NCBI GenBank assembly: GCA_002433065.1
Contig: DJHK01000027.1
Location: 1-8,342 of the forward strand
Direction: 5' to 3'
Source: Chloroflexi bacterium UBA6622
GTDB taxonomy: Bacteria; Chloroflexota; UBA11872
DNA: 8,342 nt
Shown: positions 1 to 5,560 of the stretch, one piece after another
How the letters are laid out: each line of letters starts with the position of its first letter
How positions within the stretch are numbered: the stretch's first letter is position 1
Made by a program: the position numbers and the translations under genes
The notes under the pieces: generated by a model
Database searches by the model: none
Told to the model about the DNA's origin: nothing
What the model saw: the letters and a program-made list of their open reading frames with translations, nothing else

Positions 1-236
1 GCATGCGTCCGACGCGACATCCGATGACTGCTGCCCGTAATGCTGAGGTCGCCATACGTATGTGTTTCCCGACTGTTGCATACATCGTCGTGCATTTGAT
101 CAGGTTGTCCGTGTTCGGTCAAACGGGGATCGTTGTTGGACGCTTGTAATTACTGAATCACGCTGGCGGTGGTCGTAATGTCTCGATCACCTGTCTACTA
201 TCTGGCCACGACCCTTCTTCATCTAAGGACAACGTC
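1..236. other. Leader region without a recognisable gene
   Basis: No convincing gene is visible. A short + strand frame is open from the left edge and stops at 147-149 (about 48 codons), but its translation matches nothing I recognise. It could be chance or the tail of an upstream gene. The region presumably carries the promoter of the three-gene operon that starts at 237. A TACTAT at 196-201 resembles a -10 box, but no acceptable -35 lies 16-18 bases upstream, so I do not call a promoter. A good Shine-Dalgarno sequence (AAGGA, 225-229) lies 7 bases before the first start codon. Confidence 0.5.
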
Positions 237-1091
237 ATGACTGTTGGTTCTGGTTCCCATCGGTACGAGTGTGTTGACGGATGGCCACAACTACCAGCCG
301 GTCTGACGTTGGGATGGATCGGGAGCGTAGCGACTGATCACCAAGGTCGAGTCTATTGCTTTTGCCGAGGGACTCATCCGATGGTGGTGTTTGATACGGC
401 CGGTCAGGTAGAGGCGACATGGGGTGACGAGTATCTGAATCATGCTCATGGAGTGTTCATCGATACTGACGATCGTCTGTGGCTGACCGATCGGTATGCG
501 CAGGTGGTCTGGGTGTGTGAAACCGACGGCACGGTGGTCCGTCGTCTCGGTTACCCAAATGTCACCAGTGCAGACGGTGGATTCTTCAACCACCCCACTA
601 ATATGCATCTGGGGCCTGATGGTTCGGTCTACGTCTCCGATGGGTACGCGGCCAATTGTTGTCACCGCTTTTCAGCAGATGGCCGTCTGCTGCTGTCGTG
701 GGGTTCGGCTGGTCACGAACCTGGCCAATTTAATTTGCCGCACGGCATATGGGTGCTGAGTGATGACCGGGTACTCGTGGCAGATCGTGAGAACCATCGA
801 ATTCAAGTTTTCGATACCGAGGGTGTATTTCTCGAGCAATGGCACGGGTTCCGGCAGCCCTCTGATTTCTTTGTCGATGAGGCTGCTGGGCTAATTTACC
901 TGGCTGAAGTCGGTGGCCGTGTTTCGATCCTTGATCTCGACGGTTCGGTTGTTACGGCATGGGAGTCTCCAGTGCCCGGAGGACGACCCTTCAAAGCCCC
1001 TCACGGGATATGGGTTGACTCCGAAGGTGCGATATACGTTGGTGAGGTACAGCGAGACGATGCGTTGTACAAGTTCCAGCCGTTGACATAA
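237..1091 (+). CDS. NHL-repeat six-bladed beta-propeller protein (peptidyl-amidating-lyase-like fold)
   Basis: The 284-residue protein is built almost entirely of NHL-type propeller repeats. Each has a hydrophobic-G-[I/V]-x-[V/L]-D/G-x-x-G-x-[V/I]-Y-V core followed by an R-[I/V]-x-x-F-D-x-x-G strand, clearest at residues 115-160, 165-205 and 250-280. Histidines sit at equivalent loop positions: H71 (HAHG), H119 (HPTN), H169 (LPHG) and H256 (APHG). In the PAL domain of peptidylglycine alpha-amidating enzymes, blade-top histidines bind zinc, so a metal site here is plausible but inferred. No signal peptide or membrane segment is visible and no monooxygenase partner is nearby, so true peptide amidation is unlikely; a sugar-lactone- or ligand-binding propeller is an alternative. 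The ATG at 237 follows AAGGA with 7-base spacing. It is the first gene of a likely operon with the SDR 39 bases downstream. The fold is fairly sure, the function unknown. Confidence 0.85.
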   Translation: MTVGSGSHRYECVDGWPQLPAGLTLGWIGSVATDHQGRVYCFCRGTHPMVVFDTAGQVEATWGDEYLNHAHGVFIDTDDRLWLTDRYAQVVWVCETDGTVVRRLGYPNVTSADGGFFNHPTNMHLGPDGSVYVSDGYAANCCHRFSADGRLLLSWGSAGHEPGQFNLPHGIWVLSDDRVLVADRENHRIQVFDTEGVFLEQWHGFRQPSDFFVDEAAGLIYLAEVGGRVSILDLDGSVVTAWESPVPGGRPFKAPHGIWVDSEGAIYVGEVQRDDALYKFQPLT

Positions 1092-1115
1092 CTTCGGGCG
1101 ATGCTGATCAGTGGT

Positions 1116-1124
1116 GAGGTGGGA
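1116..1124 (+). promoter_or_regulatory. Ribosome binding site that decides the SDR start
   Basis: GAGGTGGGA lies 6 bases before the ATG at 1131 and is the best Shine-Dalgarno match near the SDR gene. It falls inside the longer reading frame that begins with ATG at 1101, which has no comparable site upstream. It therefore supports the start at 1131, where the protein opens directly into the Rossmann fold. Confidence 0.55.
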
Positions 1125-1130
1125 CTGGAT

Positions 1131-1853
1131 ATGCAACGGATAGCGGTGGTCACCGGCGGAGCGCACGGGTTGGGCCAAGCCTCAGCGCTCCGATTGGCCA
1201 CGGATAACCGAGTCATTGCGATCTGGGATCGAGACCCCGATGGCGCAGTCGAGACGGTCGACAGGATTGAGGCGGCCGGAGGTACGGCGATTGCTTGTAC
1301 GGTCGATGTCTCGTGTGAACAGACTATGCGTGACGCACTGCAGGAGACGCATGATCGGCTGGGAGCGGTGGACATTCTCGTGAACGCGGCGGGCATTATT
1401 GGCGCTGATGCCACGGTGTTAGAAACGCCAATCCAAGAATGGCATGACGTACTGGCTGTGAACCTGACCGGGACATATGTGGCCTGTCGATTGGTTGTGA
1501 GAGAGATGGCGTCGCGGGGCTGGGGACGTATCGTGAATTTCACGTCTCATGCCAGGCGTGGCACGCCGTCCCTCATTCCGTATTCGGTGAGTAAGGCAGG
1601 GTTGGTGCCGTTGACACGTGCCCTTGCGCTTGAATTTACGTCGAGCGGCGTGCTGGTGAATGCGGTGCAACCGGGTCGTGCGATGACTGACATGGTGTTG
1701 TCGCGGGTTCCACCCGAAGTTGTGCGTGACCCGTCGGTTGCGATTGGTCGGTACGCCGAACCGGAAGAAGTTGCCGAGGTGGTGGCCTTTTTGTGCGCAG
1801 AGCACAATACCTATATGTCTGGTGGGGTCGTGCCGGTCGATGGGGGGGCGTGA
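1131..1853 (+). CDS. Classical short-chain dehydrogenase/reductase (SDR), NAD(P)-dependent
   Basis: This 240-residue protein has the usual length of a classical SDR and all its landmarks. The cofactor motif TGGAHGLG is at residues 8-15, an acidic D33 ends beta-2 (suggesting NAD rather than NADP), and NAAG is at 85-88. The active-site tetrad is N111, S139, Y151 and K155 (YSVSK). A PG pair follows at 181-182, and the protein ends in the common V-D-G-G signature. It would oxidise a hydroxyl or reduce a carbonyl on a small cytoplasmic substrate. The sugar isomerase gene 4 bases downstream and the wider context suggest a sugar or sugar acid, but specificity cannot be read from the sequence. An alternative ATG at 1101 would add ten residues before the beta-1 strand; I prefer 1131 because of its Shine-Dalgarno site and the normal SDR N-terminus. 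It is the middle gene of the operon. Confidence 0.93.
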   Translation: MQRIAVVTGGAHGLGQASALRLATDNRVIAIWDRDPDGAVETVDRIEAAGGTAIACTVDVSCEQTMRDALQETHDRLGAVDILVNAAGIIGADATVLETPIQEWHDVLAVNLTGTYVACRLVVREMASRGWGRIVNFTSHARRGTPSLIPYSVSKAGLVPLTRALALEFTSSGVLVNAVQPGRAMTDMVLSRVPPEVVRDPSVAIGRYAEPEEVAEVVAFLCAEHNTYMSGGVVPVDGGA

Positions 1854-1857
1854 GGAG

Positions 1858-2718
1858 ATGCGACTAGGAATCTCGGGGGCCTTACTGCCTGACGACGTGG
1901 CTGACCTGACGCCTGAAATGGCTCGGACGATACGCGAGTGGGGTTACACCGGCATATTCACCCGCCTTCGGGCCAATGATCCCCATCAACCGCCGGCGGC
2001 TGCCAGCCAACGTTTCGTCGACATCCTTGCTGATGCGAATATTGAGCACGTGATGGCTACTGGCTACTGGCAAAACCTCATCCATCCGGACGATGCTGAA
2101 CGTACTCGTGCGGTTGACACATTGTGTAGGGCCCTGGAATTTGCCGCTCAGCTTGGGGCGCGATGTATCGATACCGGCCCGGGAAGCATGAACCCACGCG
2201 GACCGTGGACGCCGCATCCGGACAACTGGGCCTCGTGGGCCGAGCCAAACCTCGTGGAATCCCTGGCGCGTGCATCCGAAGTTGCAGCCACGGTGGGGGT
2301 ATATATCCACCTGGAGGGGCATCAGCTTGTGACGTTACGCGATGCGGTGGTCATGGCACGGGTCATTGATGCCGTGGGGTCGCCATGGGTTCGCGTGGAT
2401 ATGGATCCGGTGAATTGGATTACGCTGGATTCATACTTTCAAAACGGCGACGCGATTGACGAGATGTTTGACACGCTTGATACGCGTGTTGGGAGCGGCC
2501 ACAGCAAGGACATCACGTTGTGGGATCGCCACACAGTCCATTTAGACACGGTGCCTACCGGGCAAGGCGAGATTGATCACGGCCGATATATCCACAGGTT
2601 AGAGAGTCTTGATCCAGGGATGTACTTGATTGTGGAAGGGTGCAGTACGGCCGAGGCACCTGGTATTCGCCAATTCCTGGCTGATCAGGCTGCAGCGGTG
2701 GGCGTTACGATTTACTAG
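1858..2718 (+). CDS. Sugar phosphate isomerase/epimerase, TIM-barrel (xylose isomerase-like) family
   Basis: The 286-residue protein starts with the family's typical first barrel strand (MRLGISG). It carries the expected metal and substrate residues at barrel-strand ends: E153 in HLEGH, D183 in the DMDPVNW segment, H215 in GHSKD and E260 in IVEG. Related enzymes (IolE, tagatose epimerase, hydroxypyruvate isomerase groups) use an E-D-H-E set to hold a divalent metal and interconvert keto and aldo sugars or epimers. The exact reaction is not predictable. It is the last gene of the operon, 4 bases after the SDR stop, which suggests translational coupling. GAGGAG directly abuts the ATG, too close to act as a normal Shine-Dalgarno; the G-run at 1842-1848 may serve, or translation may begin at the in-frame ATG at 1840, adding six residues. 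Its TAG stop overlaps the stop of the convergent sulfatase gene. Confidence 0.88.
   Translation: MRLGISGALLPDDVADLTPEMARTIREWGYTGIFTRLRANDPHQPPAAASQRFVDILADANIEHVMATGYWQNLIHPDDAERTRAVDTLCRALEFAAQLGARCIDTGPGSMNPRGPWTPHPDNWASWAEPNLVESLARASEVAATVGVYIHLEGHQLVTLRDAVVMARVIDAVGSPWVRVDMDPVNWITLDSYFQNGDAIDEMFDTLDTRVGSGHSKDITLWDRHTVHLDTVPTGQGEIDHGRYIHRLESLDPGMYLIVEGCSTAEAPGIRQFLADQAAAVGVTIY
2715..2718. other. Shared CTAG: two convergent stop codons overlap
   Basis: The palindrome CTAG contains the TAG stop of the + strand isomerase (2716-2718) and, on the other strand, the TAG stop of the sulfatase (2715-2717). There is no intergenic space and no hairpin-plus-T-run terminator between the two genes, so their transcripts probably read into each other's 3' ends as antisense. 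Confidence 0.9.
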
Positions 2719-4028
2719 ACCGATCGGTGGTGTGACGAGATGGACGTCATCGCCTGTTGGTAAAACGGCGAAGGCACGGGGCCTTCTAGCAGCGGATCAT
2801 TCGTTGTGGTCATCCACGTTGACAGATGTTCGGTTAACCGGGTTTGTGTTTCAGTTACTGCAGGCTTCCCGGCAAGATTCGTCTGTTCGTTGGGGTCATT
2901 CTCAAGGTCATACAACTCGACGTCGACGTGATGGGACGGCTGCAATCGGTCGGCCAGGTCACGATAGGCCCCACTGCCCGCGATGTCGCTTGGAATCTCA
3001 ACCCCAACCCCTGTCTCAAAGTTTCGGATCAACTTCCAGCGATTGGTTCGAAGGCCCCGCATGGGGTCGTAGTAGCTGTGGTAGGTCTTTTCGACAAATA
3101 TTTCTGCATGCCCCGGTGTTGCCGTGGCAGCGAGCGGCAACAATGAGGTCCCGTGCAAGTTTGCTGGAGGTGGGGCCCCGGTAAGGTCAATCAGTGTGGG
3201 TAATACGTCCAGGATGCTCGCCATACCTGGTGGTGCGGCGCCATTGGCGAGGGATGTTCCTGGCAATCGTCCGATGAGTGAGATTTCAATCCCGGGGTCA
3301 TAGAGCGTGCATTTGGCGCGAGGGAACGGGATGCCATGGTCACTGACATAAAGAACCAGCGTGTCATCGAGAATGTGACGATCCTCAAGAAGCGCGACAA
3401 GACGTCCGATCTGGGTGTCAGCCCGACGCACGCAGTCCTGAAAGTCGGCGAGGTCAGCACGCGTTTCTTCTCCGTTTACTAGGTAGGGAGGGACCGTGAT
3501 GCCTTTGCGGGTGTCCGGCGTTCCACCAAACCCTTGTCCAGGCCCGGTATCTCCGCGGGCGCCGACGCGATGGGTTTCGCCAAAGCCAACCTGGACAACG
3601 AACGGCCGCTCACGATCAGCGTCGATGAAGCTCGAAACTCCGGCAACAATCTCGTCGATGTCTCGGGTTTCGTCATACAGGTCATTTCCGATCCGCTGCG
3701 GATCTCGTGCGGCATGTTCGATTCCCCAGTGGCCACTGCGGTACCCGACGGTCCGAAGAACCTGTGGGATGGTCTGCTCCCCGGGGTGGAGGTCCCACAT
3801 GAAATCCCGGTGCGTAAGCCCCATCGTTCCGTTTGCATGTGGGTAACGGCCGGTCGTCAGACTGGCGCGACTGGGTGAACACTGGGGCGCGGTTGTATAG
3901 GCGTTGAAACGGGCACCTTCGGCGGCCAAGCGTGCGAGGTTCGGGGTCTCGACCGTCGTGACGCCATAAGGCTCAATGAAACGGCCGGTATCGTGCGTGG
4001 TGATGATGAGGATGTTTGGTAACGACAT
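2715..4028 (-). CDS. Type I sulfatase, formylglycine-dependent, resembling heparan N-sulfatase (SGSH)
   Basis: The 437-residue protein is a complete sulfatase of the alkaline-phosphatase superfamily. The signature C50-S-P-S-R54 followed by ASLTTGRYPH marks Cys50 for oxidation to formylglycine, the catalytic residue that attacks sulfate esters or N-sulfates. D13 (THDTG) and D230/H231 (VSDHG) fit calcium-site positions, and K239 precedes a TLYDPG segment. The SDHGIPFP...LYDPG stretch recalls human sulfamidase. Two usual residues differ: the first Asp of the N-terminal Asp pair is H12, and the Lys of the common GKWH motif is I103 (G-I-E-H, with H105 kept). The C-terminal ELYDLENDPNEQTNLA segment is typical of bacterial sulfatases. 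There is no signal peptide; the core strand begins at residue 5, implying a cytoplasmic enzyme acting on imported saccharides. A maturase (FGE or anSME) would have to be encoded elsewhere. It converges on the operon and diverges from the epimerase gene at 4160. Confidence 0.92.
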   Translation of the reverse strand: MSLPNILIITTHDTGRFIEPYGVTTVETPNLARLAAEGARFNAYTTAPQCSPSRASLTTGRYPHANGTMGLTHRDFMWDLHPGEQTIPQVLRTVGYRSGHWGIEHAARDPQRIGNDLYDETRDIDEIVAGVSSFIDADRERPFVVQVGFGETHRVGARGDTGPGQGFGGTPDTRKGITVPPYLVNGEETRADLADFQDCVRRADTQIGRLVALLEDRHILDDTLVLYVSDHGIPFPRAKCTLYDPGIEISLIGRLPGTSLANGAAPPGMASILDVLPTLIDLTGAPPPANLHGTSLLPLAATATPGHAEIFVEKTYHSYYDPMRGLRTNRWKLIRNFETGVGVEIPSDIAGSGAYRDLADRLQPSHHVDVELYDLENDPNEQTNLAGKPAVTETQTRLTEHLSTWMTTTNDPLLEGPVPSPFYQQAMTSISSHHRSV

Positions 4029-4159
4029 CGCTTTTCCGGAGTTGCAGAGCGTCGAACCTATAGAGTTCGAGCAACGGTCCCGCCGTTGCCGGCGTGAGGA
4101 CAGTGTATGGTGAGGTTACCCTGTTAGGGATCCCGCGTAAGGAATGGAGCAGCGTTCCT
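4029..4159. promoter_or_regulatory. Divergent intergenic region between sulfatase and epimerase genes
   Basis: About 130 bases separate the two divergently read start codons and must hold their promoters if each gene has its own. I see no pair of -35/-10 boxes good enough to place one; the CTATAG at 4058-4063 has no suitable partner on either strand. TGGAG at 4145-4149, 10 bases before the GTG at 4160, is the most credible ribosome binding site for the epimerase. Confidence 0.4.
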
Positions 4160-5257
4160 GTGAACGATTCAACAGGATCCGATGACGCATCCGTAGACCC
4201 AACGATGACGACGTCCGGTACAGGCGAGCATCCCGACGCAATTGTTGATGAACTGATGCTGGACGACGTGATGTCACGTCCCAGTGCTCGACTCATCGAA
4301 CAGATCGGATCGGGGACCGGAGACCTGGTCGTTCTGGGTGCCGGTGGCAAGATGGGCCCAACGATCGTGCGAATGGCTCACCGCGCGTTTCTGGCCTCGG
4401 GACGTGAGGGTTCTGTGATCGCCGTGTCACGGTTCAGTGATCGCGGTGTGTATGAGTCGTTCAAGACGCTAGGGGTACAGACACAGGTCGGGGATCTGCT
4501 GGATCCCAATTTTCTTTCCAGCTTGCCCGACGCGCCAGATGTCGTGTTCATGGCGGGCCGAAAGTTTGGCTCAACGGGCGCGGAGCATCTGACATGGGCC
4601 ATGAACGCATACCTGCCAGGGTTGGTAGCTGATCGGTACCGCGATGCGCGTGTCGTCGTGTTTTCGACGGGTGCGGTGTATCCGTTTACCACCATTCATT
4701 CTGGTGGCGCTGATGAGGACATCCCGCCTGAACCTATCGGGGAATACGCCCAGTCATGCCTTGCCCGTGAACGGATGTTTGCGTTTGCGGCCGACGCGTG
4801 GGGTACCCAGGTAGCAACTATTCGGCTGTCATATGCGCTCGATCTTCGGTACGGGGTGCTCGTGGATATTGCCGAGTCGATTCGTGACGGTCGTCCGGTC
4901 GATCTTGGTATGGGAGCGGTGAGCGTAATCTGGCAGGGCGATGCGTGTGATTTGATTTTGCGTAGCCTGGACCACGTTTCGACGCCGCCATTTGTGTTGA
5001 ATGTGTCTGGCCTACAACCAGTCTCTGTTACTGATCTTGCGGTGGGTATGGGGCACTTGCTCGGGATCGATCCGGTCTTTGAAGGCGAGGCTCCGACGAC
5101 CGCTCTTATTCTCGACTGTTCCCGGATGGCTCAGACTGTCGGAGATCCGGAGGTGTCGATCCGTCGCGTTATGGATTGGACGTGTAGGTGGCTGCAGACA
5201 AACGGCCGCACGCTCGGTAAGCCGACCCACTTCAACGTTCGTGATGGGAAATTCTAG
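4160..5257 (+). CDS. NAD-dependent epimerase/dehydratase family protein (extended SDR) with YxxxC active site
   Basis: From GTG 4160 this is a 365-residue Rossmann protein. G60-A-G-G-K-M-G66 follows strand LVVL and is the NAD(P)-binding loop. FSTGAVYPF (168-176) supplies the active-site Ser/Thr region, and Y196 lies in EYAQSC, where the usual YxxxK motif reads Y-A-Q-S-C200. The catalytic lysine is thus a cysteine, so ordinary dehydrogenase/epimerase chemistry is uncertain. I recall GEYAQSC-type motifs in other members of this environmental family, so it may be a family trait rather than damage. Sugar-nucleotide or sugar modification is the default inference. The start is ambiguous. GTG 4094 gives 387 residues but lacks a Shine-Dalgarno, GTG 4160 has TGGAG at 10 bases, and ATG 4205 gives 350 residues, still including the helix before the Rossmann fold. 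It diverges from the sulfatase and is followed by 103 bases with no clear terminator. Confidence 0.87.
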   Translation: MNDSTGSDDASVDPTMTTSGTGEHPDAIVDELMLDDVMSRPSARLIEQIGSGTGDLVVLGAGGKMGPTIVRMAHRAFLASGREGSVIAVSRFSDRGVYESFKTLGVQTQVGDLLDPNFLSSLPDAPDVVFMAGRKFGSTGAEHLTWAMNAYLPGLVADRYRDARVVVFSTGAVYPFTTIHSGGADEDIPPEPIGEYAQSCLARERMFAFAADAWGTQVATIRLSYALDLRYGVLVDIAESIRDGRPVDLGMGAVSVIWQGDACDLILRSLDHVSTPPFVLNVSGLQPVSVTDLAVGMGHLLGIDPVFEGEAPTTALILDCSRMAQTVGDPEVSIRRVMDWTCRWLQTNGRTLGKPTHFNVRDGKF

Positions 5258-5360
5258 ATTCCCGACGTCTTGCGATATTAGCGATTCGTGGAGATGCAAT
5301 TCTCGACTGTATTTGTAGTTAACGGGACTGTCGGCTAATAGCGTTCTCTTGAAGAGTCTG
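5258..5360. other. Short spacer between epimerase and tRNA-Leu
   Basis: This AT-richer spacer lies at the 3' ends of both the epimerase gene and the - strand tRNA-Leu. The only inverted repeat seen (CTCTT-G-AAGAG near 5346-5356) has too small a loop and no T-run, so no intrinsic terminator is called. Confidence 0.4.
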
Positions 5361-5444
5361 TGGTGCCGGGAGTGGGAGTCGAACCCACACGACCGAGGTC
5401 CCGGGATTTTAAGTCCCGTGCGTCTACCGTTCCGCCATCCCGGC
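5361..5444 (-). tRNA. tRNA-Leu, anticodon UAA
   Basis: Read on the - strand, the 84 bases fold as a class II tRNA. The seven-base acceptor strand GCCGGGA (5438-5444) pairs with TCCCGGC. A D-arm has stem GCG/CGC and a GG-containing loop. The anticodon stem CGGGA/TCCCG encloses CTTAAAA, giving anticodon TAA (UAA). There is a long variable region (13 bases with an internal GACC/GGTC pairing) and a T-arm GTGGG-TTCGACT-CCCAC. The discriminator is A, as expected for leucine, and the CCA end is encoded at 5361-5363. The long variable arm and the anticodon agree on leucine. It decodes UUA (and UUG by wobble). All stems are intact, so the gene looks functional. It stands back-to-back with the tRNA fragment at 5487-5514. 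Confidence 0.96.
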
Positions 5445-5486
5445 TTGAGACGGTACCCAGTCTAATTCAGCCTAAAGTGGCCGATC

Positions 5487-5514
5487 ACGGGTTCGAATCC
5501 CGTCTTTCGCTCCA
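5487..5514 (+). pseudogene. 3' fragment of a tRNA gene (tRNA-Gly-like), possible attachment-site scar
   Basis: On the + strand there is a perfect T-arm (ACGGG, loop TTCGAAT, CCCGT; 5487-5503), then a seven-base acceptor 3' strand CTTTCGC (5504-5510), a T discriminator (5511) and CCA (5512-5514). The matching 5' acceptor strand (GCGAAAG), D-arm and anticodon arm are absent from the 42 bases back to tRNA-Leu, so this is not a complete tRNA. U73, a G1-C72-type acceptor end and the GTTCGAATCCCGTC context are typical of bacterial tRNA-Gly, which is my best guess. Site-specific integrases commonly recombine within the T-arm-to-3'-end segment of tRNA genes and leave exactly such a copy at the far end of the element. 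Loss of the 5' half of an ordinary tRNA gene is the alternative. Confidence 0.75.
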
Positions 5515-5560
5515 GATGCTCCGACGAAGACCCTCCGTCTCGACCCAGGCCTAACGCGTC

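Noticed and set aside
3..149. 48-codon + strand frame at the left edge
   Set aside because: Short, no recognisable motif and no clear ribosome binding site; it cannot be told from chance.
1083..1088. TTGACA as a -35 box for an internal promoter before the SDR
   Set aside because: It is the last codons of the propeller gene, and no -10-like hexamer is found 16-18 bases downstream.
1101..1130. ATG at 1101 as the SDR start
   Set aside because: It has no good ribosome binding site, and the extra residues precede the canonical beta-1 strand; ATG 1131 has GAGGTGGGA at 6 bases.
1720..1857. Longer start (1720) for the sugar isomerase
   Set aside because: It would overlap the SDR coding region by more than 130 bases and adds non-homologous Arg-rich sequence; MRLGISG is the natural family N-terminus.
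2630..3184. 184-codon + strand frame across the isomerase end and the sulfatase
   Set aside because: It is antisense to the clearly coding sulfatase, with Arg/Ser-rich shadow composition and no domain.
5518..5545. Possible hairpin (GACG...CGTC) after the large gene's stop
   Set aside because: The stem is only four or five pairs with no T-run, too weak for an intrinsic terminator.
5360..5554. Open frame of 64 codons on the + strand (PGVGVEPTRP...)
   Set aside because: It is a translation of the antisense of tRNA-Leu and the tRNA fragment; this peptide is a well-known annotation artefact over tRNA genes.
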